From Phialocephala subalpina (taxonomy: Eukaryota; Ascomycota; Leotiomycetes; Helotiales; Mollisiaceae), in contig FJOG01000028.1 of the NCBI GenBank assembly GCA_900073065.1, positions 431,679 through 491,124 on the forward strand: a stretch of 59,446 bases of DNA. The letters are read 5' to 3'. A model generated the notes under the pieces. That model did not search any database. It was not told where the DNA came from and saw only the letters and a program-made list of their open reading frames with translations. Made by a program: the position numbers and the translations under genes. Shown piece by piece: positions 20,755 to 32,221 of the stretch (positions are counted from its first letter, which is position 1; every line of letters begins with the position of its first letter).

Positions 20755-21081
20755 NNNNNNNNNNNNNNNNNNNNNNNNNNNNNNNNNNNNNNNNNNNNNN
20801 NNNNNNNNNNNNNNNNNNNNNNNNNNNNNNNNNNNNNNNNNNNNNNNNNNNNNNNNNNNNNNNNNNNNNNNNNNNNNNNNNNNNNNNNNNNNNNNNNNNN
20901 NNNNNNNNNNNNNNNNNNNNNNNNNNNNNNNNNNNNNNNNNNNNNNNNNNNNNNNNNNNNNNNNNNNNNNNNNNNNNNNNNNNNNNNNNNNNNNNNNNNN
21001 NNNNNNNNNNNNNNNNNNNNNNNNNNNNNNNNNNNNNNNNNNNNNNNNNNNNNNNNNNNNNNNNNNNNNNNNNNNNNNNNN
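20755..21081. other. Assembly gap (327 N)
   Basis: Undetermined bases. The flanking TPR unit suggests that near-identical tandem repeats prevented assembly. Confidence 0.95.
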
Positions 21082-22069
21082 TGCCGCGTCAGAATATGCT
21101 CCTGTGAGGGTTGCAGTACCCAGCTCGTCCCTTCTCTCAGCATCGCATGGGTCGGTTTACTGGAAAGGGGAAAGGAGCATGTGAGTTGGATATCGTCTGG
21201 CTATTATCATTGGAATTCCCAGGCTACAGAGTGTCAAATCTGCCTGGTTTTAGGGTCAGCTGCGAGAAACCGAACAGACGAGCCCTACGCTGTGCATTTC
21301 GGCCGCCTGGAGGATCGAATGCATGAAGCTACGCCCATCAGCCCTTATATCAATCGCCATCCAATTACATCCGTGTTATCCGACAACGATAGGGGTGTCT
21401 GGTATCCTCTGCTGATTCGATCGGCATGATCATGGACAAGAACCAATACTCCTGCCTCCTAGTCCGTGATAAGAAAGGAGCGAATAACAGCATACATTCT
21501 CTCTCAAGACGCTCTAGATGTCTGGCATCAGCATCCTCGCATCAAGCAGAGCATTGTTGACAAGGAGTTCAAGCATCGGACAGCCCCATCTCGTTGGCCT
21601 AACGGATGCATCACATCCGAGATGCCTTGAGAAGCTGGGCCACACCTGTCCAGGATTCGCAAGGCGACGCGATATCTTGACAGACCCCACCGATCAAGAG
21701 GCTTGCGGCGAATGGGACCCAGTTGGTACTTGGGACGAGGAGGTGGGTCTATACCGGGTGATGAAGGTGGTGGTCGGGGATTGCCAAACATCCCTTAAGG
21801 ACGACGCTCTTCAGCCAGGAGAGGAGATAGTATTCCAGGAGGCGAAAGCTCGCAGATCTTCGAAGCAGTGCGCGACTCTTTAGAGGAAGGTGTGGAGAAT
21901 TATTTGGAAGTTCTTGGCTCTTAGCTTGAACTATTTATATTATTCCATACCTCACAAAGCCACTTCGGACGGCCTGGTCTTATTTGTCGCTCCAAGTGTG
22001 ACTAGGCTGTCACCAACTCGCGAATAGAAAGGAAGAAGTCTGACCCCGTGGACAACATTTAACCTTGGA
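21082..22069. other. No intact gene; weak relic near 21500-21630
   Basis: A protein-like stretch DVWHQHPRIKQSIVDKEFKH runs to a TGA near 21630 but has no clear start or family. The overlapping larger frame (21518-21883) is less protein-like. The rest is non-coding, ending in the leader of gene C. Confidence 0.35.
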
Positions 22070-22105
22070 TTGGCATGTGCGAGGCCGATGCCAGCAAATA
22101 AATAC
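22070..22105 (+). promoter_or_regulatory. Shared core promoter segment of gene C
   Basis: TTGGCATGTGCGAGGCCGAT followed by G.CAGCA.ATAAATAC; the same 36 bp, with two differences, lies before gene D at 27593-27628. The AAATAAATAC end is TATA-like and sits about 90 bp before the ATG at 22187. Confidence 0.6.
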
Positions 22106-22186
22106 CCCCCAACTTCCCCTCGCGAAGTCTCCAACTCTCATCAACTTTCACTCCCAATTTCTTCAGCCTCATCTTCACCTTCAATC

Positions 22187-23047
22187 ATGCGTCAACTCAG
22201 AAATGGTCGATGTGTTGAAGTCAGTTCGACACCTTCCAACACGAAAAAACGCGGCTTGAGGGAGCAGCGTGAGCCTTTGACGGCTTCTACAGCCGCCGTG
22301 AACGACACTTCTGGTGAAGTCGCGATGCTCGCAGGCCTTTTTGCTGCTGCGAATGACGACTCTGAGCTTCTTATGAACGACACTCCTGGAAGAGTCCCGA
22401 TGATCACAGGCACCTCGAAGGCTGCGATTGGAGATCCTAGCACCACGGCAGAGGATATAGCACGTGCTCTATCCAGAGTTACTCCAACAAACGAAGGCCC
22501 AACTTCTGGGCCGTCAACCAATCCGACAGCAGACAACACAGCAAGCTCCGATCCAGCCACTGATTCGCTCAATTCGACAGTCGAGGACACGGCAGACGGC
22601 CCCTCTCTCGGACATGCGCAGGCCTCCCTATCTAATCCGACACTCGAGGATGTGCCAAACGATCCCACCGGAGATGCGCAGACTGATGCTATGATTTCTG
22701 ATGAGGAACTTGAATTCGAGAAGTCTGAATACAAGGTGGTACCCGAATTCGTCCGCCGACTCATCGGTAACGATGAACTCGTTGATGAGGAGGAAGAGTT
22801 TCTGCGATCCGAGCTTAATGCGACTGCGGCAACACTAGGCCTTCTCGAATTTGTTCGCAGACGCGTTGAAGGATATCGCAGGGGACTTCGTCGATTTCGT
22901 CGACAATTTGAAGATCGGACTGGTGGTGAAAGCAGTGGGAAAGGAGTTGAGCTGGGAAGGGGACTTAAGAAGGGAAGAGTCGAGAAGGCAAAGAGAGTTG
23001 AGAAGGGAAAGGGTCTTGGGAAGAGGGTTCATGTTACTTCCAACTAG
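22187..23047 (+). CDS. Family member C: Ser/Thr/Asp-rich protein with MRQLRN N-terminus (286 aa)
   Basis: The ATG at 22187 is chosen because it gives M-R-Q-L-R-N, matching member D (M-R-E-L-R-S). Residues about 35-160 are low complexity (Thr/Ser/Asp/Pro), with imperfect repeats such as LNSTVEDTADGPSLGHAQ and LSNPTLEDVPNDPTGDAQ. A C-terminal helix, EEEFLRSELNATAATLGLLE then FVRRRVEGYRRGLRRFRRQ, aligns residue by residue with the end of member D. An extra Lys/Gly-rich tail follows. No intron is needed, unlike A, B and D. Unknown function; probably a lineage-restricted disordered protein. Confidence 0.65.
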   Translation: MRQLRNGRCVEVSSTPSNTKKRGLREQREPLTASTAAVNDTSGEVAMLAGLFAAANDDSELLMNDTPGRVPMITGTSKAAIGDPSTTAEDIARALSRVTPTNEGPTSGPSTNPTADNTASSDPATDSLNSTVEDTADGPSLGHAQASLSNPTLEDVPNDPTGDAQTDAMISDEELEFEKSEYKVVPEFVRRLIGNDELVDEEEEFLRSELNATAATLGLLEFVRRRVEGYRRGLRRFRRQFEDRTGGESSGKGVELGRGLKKGRVEKAKRVEKGKGLGKRVHVTSN

Positions 23048-24127
23048 TCTTCGTTCTTTATAGCAATGACGTTTCCTTGATGTTTCAACCCACTACTGAG
23101 TTCGCCATTCTGAATATGACTTCGTTCCATGATGCTGACAGCTCGCTTCCTCGGCAGCCCCTTTCTAAAGCGGAATGCACATGTGATGCTCAGAATTTTT
23201 CTGCAACGTTAAATACATAATAAGAAATCAATACTCACTGATATCTCATATAAGAGCAAGACTACAGATTTACACAAGTCTTGTTCAGTGTAATTTTGGT
23301 CTCGGTCACAGGTATATCACGTGATTAGAGATTAAGGACTTTTCCAGGGTGAAAGACATCCACATTCCCAAGGCATCTCCCCCCAACCTCTTTGGCTATC
23401 CCTTATTAAGCAATGAAAGAGCCGACTCGTCAATAAAACAAGCCAATGTTACGAATACGAAGAAAGATTACTGTAGACCAATGGGACTGACTTCGAGGAT
23501 AATGAGCTAGAGAGGGTTCACCCAAGAGAAGACAGCCTTCATCTTTTCACTTGGCAGACCTGTGCTTGGTTTCAGGTTGAAATCACGAGAAGTGGTGATG
23601 TATATGGATGCGAGGACACGCGTGATCAAGAGTAAGGTTCGAAATCAGAACCACTTGACGCTATTCCCGCTGTTGTACTCTGGGACTCTGTGTACTATTA
23701 TGATCAAAATAAAATTGTGAACGATAGCTTCAACCTCCATCTCGCATGTCATAGCGAGCAGAGAAGAACAGAGAAGGACCAAATAATTTCTTGCACTATA
23801 GGTACTTTGGAGAATGAAATCAGCTACACCATCTGCTCCTTCAACTGTCGACGAGCCCGGCTCAATTCCTCGCAATACCTTCCAACACGCCCTCGAATAA
23901 ATGAATGACTTCCATTGCTGCACCCCTCGCCGCAAGCTTAGACAACAGAAACTTTTTGTACGCGGAGTAATTGAACCCATATTCACCTATGAAGCTGAGT
24001 TGAGACTAGTAATAGGAGCAACTGCCCTGGAGGGTGTGCGATACGTTCTGATGTCCTGGATCCAGCAGGTTCTGAATTCTGGTGATCGCGTGGTGGTGGT
24101 GTGGAGCGCGGCACACATGCGGCGTGT
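23048..24127. other. No gene recognised
   Basis: Short frames only on both strands. Composition is A/T-richer than in the flanking genes; the minus-strand frame 23645-23986 does not look like protein. Confidence 0.45.
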
Positions 24128-24540
24128 ATGCACGGACATACTCCATGCATATCCATGGGTGCTGGTGGTGGTGTCAGATCTCATTTCCTGGATCCAGGAA
24201 ACCGTTTCCAGGTTCTGCGCAATACGAGTCGGGCAAGAGTCGTGAAGACTACGCGCAATGGGATGATAGTTGTGGTGAAGAAATTCCGCGGTGAGAACCT
24301 CAAAGAAGTCGCCGACAGGTGGAGAAATGAAGTTCAGATCCTAAACGTTCTGGATCATGTAAGTTTTCATTTGGATATCTTCGTGCTCGAGCTTATCCTC
24401 AGCAGAGCTCTATCACTCAGCTCGTAGACTACGACGCCTCGGATTTGAGCCTTGAACTGGAGTACGTTGGACCAAACCTTGCAAAAATGATCGACAACAA
24501 AGAGCGAGGTTGTGGGGAAAGTATATATGAACATAAAGTG
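24128..24540 (+). pseudogene. Protein kinase N-lobe fragment with one intron
   Basis: The frame reads NRFQVLRNTSRARVVKTTRN, then MIVVVKKFRG (the VVKK Lys is the expected ATP-binding Lys of subdomain II) and NEVQILNVLDH (subdomain III Glu). A GTAAGT donor at 24359 and CAG acceptor at 24420 (62 nt) join this in frame to LVDYDASDLSLELEYVGPNL. This is the N-lobe of fungal Ser/Thr-type kinases. The HRD and DFG regions are not found downstream, so the gene is truncated. The true start is uncertain. Confidence 0.55.
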
Positions 24541-24910
24541 TATGTTTCTTTTCACAGAAGTCACAGTGTTTGCGATTTGGGAATCTTGTTATGTTTGCCT
24601 ATTTCATCTACATCGGTTCATCCCTGCTTCATTGACGTGAGCTCTTGAACCTAGTAGAAAGTGCGGCCTTGCTCTTTACATGAACGGAACCCAAGTCCTC
24701 CACGATAGTCGTGATCCCCGAGGAAGTGGATCTGATGGAAGAACTTGGAGCAGAGGTGCTTCTTCACTTGTCACATTATCTTTGGCCCATTCTTCAAAGT
24801 GAACACTCCTTTTCTCAAAATCGAAGTCTTCAAACTTTGATGGTCCGTCAAGGTTTTCACAAACCAGAGGAATTGCTAGTTTGTCAATCCCCACACTCAT
24901 TGCAATAAGG

Positions 24911-25346
24911 TCAATAAATACCTTTATCATCTTCGAGCCCTGCCCGAAACAAAATCAATTTCATTTTGACGAGGAGTACCCGAAGGAATTTTGGATCCCA
25001 TGTCTTGATACTTGGATCTCGACAGAAAATTGTCTCAATCTCCTCAGGATTTCTATCGCGAGTGAGAGAAGAGAAGCTATCCCATGTGCGCTTTAGCTTG
25101 CAAAGGCCATTCCATTCAAGATAGAGAGCATCTGCTGCTGCAATGGACTTAGCGTCACGTGCTTCCGAGCAAGAGCGAAAGGAATAACTCACGATCAATG
25201 TGGTCCCGTAGCACTCTTTGAATTGCTCTCCACGAGTAAGTATGCCCATTCATAGCATGGTGTACTTCATGTATGAGGTCAGTTTTGGGCAAAGCCTCGA
25301 TTCTGGCCACTTCTTGGTAAGCCCATGTGGTTTTGATGGATGACAT
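24911..25346 (-). CDS. Hypothetical spliced protein (126 aa) or 3' part of a larger gene
   Basis: ATG 25346 opens SSIKTTWAYQEVARIEALPK then HEVHHAMNGHTYSWRAIQRV. An intron at 25138-25192 (55 nt, GTGAGT donor, GCAG acceptor) restores the frame into ADALYLEWNGLCKLKRTWDS and on to the stop at 24911; the length is then an exact multiple of three. No family is recognised. It may be the 3' half of the gene whose start lies at 26108, with one more intron near 25350-25480 that I could not place. Confidence 0.45.
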
Positions 25347-25475
25347 TGCGCATGACGATGTGAGCACAATGTAGAATCAAGTTTTATATATAAAATGGTA
25401 CTTCCTCGCCATGCCTTGGAAGGAAAACCGTAATCATGGAAATCGTACTTCCTGAATTTTGGGATTCGGATATCA

Positions 25476-26108
25476 TTAAAACCCTGGAAGTGGAGAATTG
25501 CGCCCACCAATATTCCTTGTACGCAGAAGATGCAAACAGGATGCGCATCGAAAGATGGCAATGTACCCGATGTCGGAGTGGGGAATTGGCTCTGCCGTAT
25601 CCTTTGCAAATTCAACTCTCCGCCGCTTCGAATTTCCGTCGGTCATAGTACCTCTACTCGTAGCTGATCTTAAGCGTCTTGTCGAGGGTGGAATGTCGTT
25701 TTTTGTCTTGCGACTATTCCGTCTGCAAGCCAAGTGGTCCTTATTTGAAGTGGATGTTGGGTCTCGATCCGAATCGACATCTTTTGTTGAGTCTTTGGCG
25801 GTGCTCTGCCCTTCTAAAGCTTGCTGAGACTCATGCTGGGCACACATCTCTCCGTACTGCGACACCGTGTGCGAGTTCCAGAATTCTTCGAATATGTCTT
25901 CAGCATCAAGAGACTTGTATATAGCTCGGATCTTGTTCCAAGAAGGCTTGGTCGGATCCTCTACGTCTTGTCGTATGGTAGGGACGGCGAGGTCGCAGCT
26001 TTCAATGAATGCATCATGCGTTGATTTGAGAAATGATTTAGTCTGGCTCATTGTTGCAATGATGGTTTCCGTTGTAGACGTCGAGCTTCTAAAAGAACGA
26101 AACATCAT
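25476..26108 (-). CDS. Hypothetical protein (210 aa), minus strand
   Basis: ATG 26108 (or MSQTKSF at 26051) opens a frame with a helical first half (SWNKIRAIYKSLDAEDIFEE), a Ser/Asp-rich middle and a basic patch (SKRRRVEFAKD) that could be a nuclear signal. The last ~25 residues are Cys/Leu-rich and may be intron read-through. Unknown function. Confidence 0.45.
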   Translation of the reverse strand: MMFRSFRSSTSTTETIIATMSQTKSFLKSTHDAFIESCDLAVPTIRQDVEDPTKPSWNKIRAIYKSLDAEDIFEEFWNSHTVSQYGEMCAQHESQQALEGQSTAKDSTKDVDSDRDPTSTSNKDHLACRRNSRKTKNDIPPSTRRLRSATSRGTMTDGNSKRRRVEFAKDTAEPIPHSDIGYIAIFRCASCLHLLRTRNIGGRNSPLPGF

Positions 26109-26451
26109 GGAAGCTAGGAAGCGTCAGTCATCGGAACAGCGCTCTCGTGCACCATTGAAACCGAGTGCGTTCAGGGGTAGGCATAAGTGGTGAGTGCCGC
26201 CCTTCCAACTGTGCTGCCACCGCTTTTGTGAGCCGTGGAACACACGGGATCTCCTGCCAACCATGGCTTCTCGGGTGCAGTCCCAATTTGTGATTGGATC
26301 TGAAGGTGGGTGACTGTCCATTCTCCAATCATCAAACACACACGTCCTTAAAAGAGCACGCACTCCCACTTCATATGATTTCGCTTGCCATTTTATTGAT
26401 CTTCTCGGTCAAAGTTCAAGAATCAAACAACATGGCTGTATCAACGCACAT

Positions 26452-27400
26452 GTGTCTTCGGATAGCTCATTAGGTAACAGGCGCTACTTTCAACCAGACG
26501 CCGCTCAGGATCTCAACGATATCCCCGCCAGTTCCCAATGGGCGCTATATCTCGTACCCGCAGAAGGTGCTGCACTTCCATTTACTTCTGGAGTATATGG
26601 ACTTGAGAAAAGAACAAAAGTCTGGCTTCCCATTCCTAACTCGGAGAAAAAAAAGTTATATTACCGTGTGGCGCTCGAACGAACCTATGCTGAGTGGCTT
26701 CTTGCTCACGGGTATGGCATCCAGCCAGATTTAAATCCAGTGGAACCACAGGCAGTCGAAGTCCACGGCATATCGATCGCAAAAGCCAAAGCAGTCACCG
26801 AAACTGCCACTTATGCTACACTCAGTGGACAGCCAGGATTGCGATCATGCTATCGGCCAGCGGCTCCAGAGCCACTTTCGGTCCCGATTAAATGGGCAAT
26901 ATTATGTAGTGACGCTTTGGTAAGTACTGATACCGTACAGAATACTTGGACTGACCTTTGCCTAGGACCCCCCTCCATCCCGTGCGAAGATTGCCAAATA
27001 CCTCATTTTCATCAGTTTGACATGGCGTGAAGACAATAAAGACACTGTCGATGAACTGCTCCAAAAGAACGTCCATCAATACCTGCAGGCCTTTCAAGAC
27101 ATTGCTGATCATTTGACGAAGAGATATCCCCTTCAACTGATAGCATCGCGGAGCTTTCGTAATTGCGGTCAGCTCCTTGATATTTCAATACTTCGATCAT
27201 TGATCGGGGTCGCTGGCGGGAGGCACGATCCGGAACAATGCCTACGACGACGATGTACGGCCTCAGAGTATGCACATGTATGCGCCGAGTTCGTTTGGGG
27301 TCCCTGCGTCTTCTGCCTGGATCGAGATGTATGCTGTTGGAACTTTCTCAGCTGCAGTCTAGGGTCCTTGCTGGCCATGATAGGGACGTCGAGGACATGA
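26452..27400 (+). CDS. Hypothetical spliced protein, 5' end unresolved
   Basis: A good intron at 26920-26965 (46 nt; GTAAGT, CTGAC, TAG) joins the frame ...WAILCSDAL to DPPPSRAKIAKYLIFISLTW and on to 27400. The first exon has no ATG: open reading (YFQPDAAQDLNDIPASSQWA, ALYLVPAEGAALPF, KKKLYYRVALERTYAEWLL) continues upstream of 26452, so a 5' exon is missing from this model. A possible donor is GTGAGT near 26190, after a short frame beginning at ATG 26107. The last ~60 residues are Cys-rich and may be past another splice site. No family recognised. Confidence 0.5.
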
Positions 27401-27592
27401 CTTCCCAACTCAAACATCAGCGCGTGTGACCCTCAGAGATGCTACGTCGTACCTCTCACCAATGATGGCGCGAGCTCTCTGGATCGTGGGCCTTGGTTCA
27501 AACGCCCAACATTCGCCAGCGTCGAATGGGAAGGGATGGAAAGATAACAATCGAGCCCCGTGGACGCTTTCAGGTTTCTACCCCTGCCGACG

Positions 27593-27628
27593 TTGGCATG
27601 TGCGAGGCCGATGACAGCAGATAAATAC
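27593..27628 (+). promoter_or_regulatory. Shared core promoter segment of gene D
   Basis: Same 36-bp segment as at 22070-22105 with two substitutions, again about 100 bp before the ATG and again ending in a TATA-like ATAAATAC. A CCCCGTGGAC word is also shared further upstream (22043 and 27556). Confidence 0.6.
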
Positions 27629-27723
27629 TCTCTCAATATCCCCTCACGAACTCCAGCTCCTTCCCGCTCATCAGCATCACTTAACGCCCACAAACAAATT
27701 CATACGCCTTTATCAGGTCCAAT

Positions 27724-28651
27724 ATGCGTGAACTCAGATCTCGATGTATCGAAGTCCCTCTCACCACGAACAATCGCCAGTCGGGGCGCGAATCTACTCA
27801 TATTGAGCAAATTCCCGATCCTACTGCGACCCCAACTCCTGAGCAAGTCACGGCTCCAGCCAGCGATCCCACCACTGCAGTCCAAGACTCAGCCCTCGAC
27901 ACCAATTCCGCGACAGGGAATGCCGCTCCAGCTCATGCGAGCCACCAAATGGGCGGCCTCGAGGACACCGTCAGACATTTGACTGCCAGTTCGGTGAGCG
28001 ATGGGGGAATTTCCGACAATCACGGTGCGGGCAGTAATCAGGTCACCGATTCCTCATCCAATCCCACCGTGGACACCACCCCACATGGCCATAGTGATGC
28101 AGACAGAGGTGTGTCTCCCAATCTCACAAGTTGCAGCCACGGAAGATCCTAACACTGCTTCAGTTGCTCCCGACACCTCGGCATCCCATGTTATCGGAAT
28201 TGCAGACGATGACCCCAACGACTCGGACATGATTGTGGTTGATGCTGCTCCCGAGCCTGACGAGAGTATCCCCAGCCGAAACAGCATCGTGCCTCAACAC
28301 CTCAACTGGATCATTGATGGGGCTGATTTTCTTGATGAGGGCAAAACTCTCAACGACAACATCATCGATCGCCCACGCCAATTCCATCGCGGAAACCCTA
28401 TCCGCAAACGTCTCGAGCAACGTCGAGCCTATCACGTTGGAACCATGTCCAAGCTTCTCTACAATCTGGTTGAACAGGTGAATGCTAGGCAGCATGCAGA
28501 GTCTCTGCCAGAGCCAGCATCATATGACGAATTTCTGTCGTCTGAGCTCGCGGCGACCAGCGTAACAAGGGATGTTCTTCATTTTCTTCGTGGCCGCGTT
28601 GGAGAGTATCGTAAGGAATTGAGTCGTACTCGTCACCAGTTGAAGGAATAG
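27724..28651 (+). CDS. Family member D: Ser/Thr/Asp-rich protein with MRELRS N-terminus, one intron (290 aa)
   Basis: ATG 27724 gives M-R-E-L-R-S-R. An intron at 28109-28163 (55 nt; GTGTGT donor, CTAAC branch, TTCAG acceptor) exactly restores the frame, giving 290 aa, close to member C (286). The middle is Thr/Pro/Asp-rich. The C-terminal part is charged and helical and ends YDEFLSSELAATSVTRDVLH then FLRGRVGEYRKELSRTRHQL, aligned with the end of member C. The shared promoter segment, start and C-terminus make C and D a clear paralogous pair about 5.5 kb apart. Confidence 0.7.
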
Positions 28652-29243
28652 AAAGATTTGCTGGACTTGCTTTCGTATTTCTACGTTTTACCTAGTCTAG
28701 TTCTATACCTATAAAGCCGTTTCAAGTTATACTTTCTTCTGCTTGCTACAGTAGCCACCTAATGTGCCTCGTCGCTCCAGATGTGCAAATTGACTGAGAC
28801 AGCTACTGAGAGTGCTTGGACAATCCGTATATACTCGGTCATACTTTTAAACTTAGGGCCTGATGAATGTCCTTGGCTTTATGCTACTTTGGTGCGTCTC
28901 TCGAGAAAAACCCCTTTTCAACGTTCGGCAACAAGCGAGACTCCATGAAAGTCGCGCTAGTCCGTCGTGGGCATAGGGCGTGGGATGCGACCAATGACAA
29001 GACATTTCGAAATGGCAGACGCCCTCTCGCGATGTGCACATGATCCGCACTTCAGCCGGAGGTGCTTGGAACTCCATGCGCTTATACTCAATTCTGGCTT
29101 CTCGCATCCTTTCCGAAATTCCTTTCTCCTTTCCCTCCGGCAACAACTTTGAGAATGCACGACTTCTGTTGCATCCGCGGTCTAGTCTTAACAACTCATA
29201 GAAGCAACTTCCTACAGTGGTGCAAGGACATTCGCGCATTTCG
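28652..29243. other. No gene recognised
   Basis: Short plus-strand frames (28967-29152 and 29062-29247) could be remnants of the 5' part of the F-box relic that follows, but no motif is visible. Confidence 0.4.
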
Positions 29244-31121
29244 ATGACTTTATGGGGAGTCATGAGGCTTCTTCACCCTTTCTGTGGGAGACTGCCCGAC
29301 ATCCCGACGACACAAACCACCAGCCGTGCTAATACTGGACTGCTTTCACTCTCAACAGAGGTTCTCGAGTCGATTGTCTCCCTCCTTGATTACGAGGATG
29401 TACAGCACCTTTTCAGGGCCAATTCATACCTCTGCAGAATATATGGCCTTGGTTGCCGCGGTCTCCCTGCCTCTTTCTGGAGCTCCTACTTTGGGGTGCA
29501 TGAGGATACAGCTTTCATACGTTCGATCCGTCCCTCGTCAAGTTCATACAGGAACTGGTTCTTTCCGGTCAGATCCGAGATGAAAAACGGCCTAAATAGC
29601 TCGAAGCTTCGAAACCGACTAAGAATCCTGAAAATTAGGATTGATCTGATTCCATTCAGGATCCTTGTGAAGGCTTGCATAGTCTAGTCCCACACCACCA
29701 TGCAGAATGCTAGGCCCAACAGCTACCTGCTTGGCCACGAAACAGGATATTCGAAGCTGCCAAGAACTGAAGCAAGCCTTCGTATCGTTCAAAACTCTGC
29801 CTTCAGGAACTTCCCTGTGTACCTTGATGCCGTCCTACGTTCTCATTTCGAAGCAGCGTGTGGTTTTAGGCTTCAGTCTTCACTTTGGAGTTTAGCAATA
29901 GGACATATATCGATTTGGGCTATGTCACCAGTAGACACAGAGACTGCAGCTTGAAATTGAGCGCAGAGTCTGTATGGGTAGTGTGTAGCCAGGATGGATT
30001 CGAGGTGGCTACTACTGAATGGCCCCCCAAGGGAAATATTCAATGCTCCACATGTGGGAACCAATTTGCGGCAGCTAAATAGTCCTTACAGACCATCAAA
30101 GGCATACACATCAGTCTTGACGTATGTTTGGTACCCCTCGAGGAAGCGAAACTGATACTTCTAGGCCATGCGAGTTGCGAGGATCTCCATCGATACACCA
30201 GTGAGTCCTGGGCCCGACGGACTTCTTTGGAGTTCCGCATATCCGTTATCCAGGTCATACATAGACGAGAAGGACATCTCTTCTTTACGCTATTTCCAGC
30301 GGAGCTCATTCGCACTTGCTTCCAGTACTTGTATCGACCCACAAAACGGACGGTTAATGGCAATTGCGGTGTTCAGTCCGCTGGGTAGCGTGCTGGTATC
30401 ATCGGTATCAAACTCACCTATGCTACAGGCATGGATCAAACCCGTGGTTCAGTCGACGATGCTGCCTCGCTTGCTATTGTCTTGGGGAACACGGAGCGAT
30501 TTTTGAAAATCAGGAGCTACAAGGTGGACTCTGTGGTCTGCCACCTCGAGGTTTGACTGCCCCTGAACATCACCAATTCTTGAGACTCAGGGAACAAGCG
30601 GTGTACTTCCCCCCCTTCTGAACGGCTCAAAGTTGTCCATGGAGTACGTCGACTACACAGCGTCCACTGGTGGGTCTGTGGCGGGATTCTGTGGCTGCTA
30701 TATGAGCTCGCAGGCCACGTCATCAAAACAATTGCAATGTTTCGGCGTCATTGGAATGGGCACTCAGATCTCATCCAGCTCTGTCTCCATCTCCTCCAAG
30801 TTGCTCGAGGAAAAAAGACCTTCGTTGCAGGAAATGCCCTTCAGTGGAATCAGAAATCATAGAGAGCAGAACTCTCAGCTGTTTCTCGCAGGTCAATATG
30901 CCGCCGTCCAAGCGTTAGTCAACACCACCGAGTCAAAGTACAGACGCATGGGTCAAGTCACTGGCCTCCTCTTTTATTCGAGCAATGATGAAGGTCATCC
31001 CAATTTACTTGGCCAATGGACAGGAGCTGGAGAAGTCTATCGTCTTGAGAAAGGCTTGGGCCTGGATGTCACCACCATAAGTCCAACATGCAGGATTCCA
31101 ACACGGCCTAGATTGTGGTAA
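29244..31121 (+). pseudogene. F-box protein ruin
   Basis: ATG 29244 leads to LLSLSTEVLESIVSLLDYED then VQHLFRANSYLCRIYG, an F-box-like helix pair, followed by GLPASFWSSYFGVHEDTAF, the LPxSFWxSxF motif of a fungal F-box family. The frame stops at 29687. Scattered later pieces in different frames (CSQDGFEVATTEW near 30000; SSTCIDPQNGRLMAIAVFSP near 30330; RMGQVTGLLFYSSNDEGHPN then LLGQWTG near 30960-31050) fit the C-terminal half of the same family. Several stops and frame changes separate them. Some may be introns, but the number suggests a pseudogene. Confidence 0.6.
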
Positions 31122-31254
31122 CAAACATGAGAAAGATCACTTGGATTCCGGCTATAGCACCAGCATTTGGAGTAGAGCTCACAGATCGGTGAATGCGCAG
31201 GGTGAGCAAGGTATTTTGGCATTTCAACGAGGTATTTGATAGAGTGAAGTGTAG

Positions 31255-32221
31255 CTACATAGACGCAACCTCATAGCAATGAGAACAAGAGCGATAAAAC
31301 TGTCCATCTTCGCCACTGTCTGCACCGCCATATTGCCATCTCATTGATAAGTCACCTTCTTCCCGTCCCTGCAGCGCCATTTCTTTCCCTCCTTCTTCCC
31401 ACTCCTTCTCTTTCATGACCCACTCCCTTTCGGGACACGACGCCAGCAGATGCGACTCGCCATTTCGCACAAGATAGTATTTTCGCTTTTGATAGAAGTA
31501 ATACTCATTGGGCGCATCGGGCTCGGTCGCGGGCGTGGTGTTCGTCGTCAAGCTTTGAGTGGCGGATGAGGGAGCGGACGCTGGCATGGTGGGCAGAGCG
31601 GAGAGATCTGCCACTGGATCCATCATCATGTCGGCATCATATGTCTTCCATTGCAGGTTCCGGCGCAGCGGAACTTGGCGGGATGCTGACCTTAAAGTGA
31701 TTAAACATCTCTTGCACATGCTGCTCATCGTCGAGGATGTGGTAAGGGTGCAGGTGCAGACCCTTTAGCTGCCCATGAGGTATTTGCTTCTGGTAGAACT
31801 GGACATGCTTGCCAATTCCAATGCCACGGAAAACTGTCGTGCGTATTTGACGACTGTGCCATGAAGTCGTCCAGAAGGTTGTATGCGTGTCTGTCGAAGG
31901 CGTTTCGGGAAACATTCTCGCTGTGATGCTCGAGTTCGACATACAAGGCATCCACAGGTGCCCACCCCCTATGAACTGAATTAGCTTCATGACTTTGTTG
32001 TCTGGCTCGCCCATTGCGTTCGCATGTTTGGTTTGATTCGTCCAGTGATCGTGAGTAGGGAAGAAATAGGCTGAAGAAGTGATCGACGTGATATGTCGTA
32101 GAAGTGAGGAGGGAATGCATATGGTGCTACACCTTTCCTGATAGGAGGCCGAAGTAGGACTGCTATAAACAAAATGTAGGCTCTGACGCGTGTAGAAGCC
32201 CCTCGGGATGGGTACTGACAA
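31255..32221 (-). pseudogene. Minus-strand hypothetical gene or ruin with frame changes
   Basis: Protein-like segments in three minus-strand frames follow one another: GEPDNKVMKLIQF (about 32015), DALYVELEHHSENVSRNAFD (about 31930), IGIGKHVQFYQKQIPHGQLK (about 31800) and NEYYFYQKRKYYLVRNGESH (about 31500) to a stop at 31255. Good splice signals are not evident at every junction, so frameshifts are likely. The last part is rich in Glu/Tyr. Family unknown. Confidence 0.35.

Noticed and set aside
20748..21184. Long plus and minus frames across the gap
   Set aside because: Most of their length is undetermined N; only the flanking TPR unit is supported.
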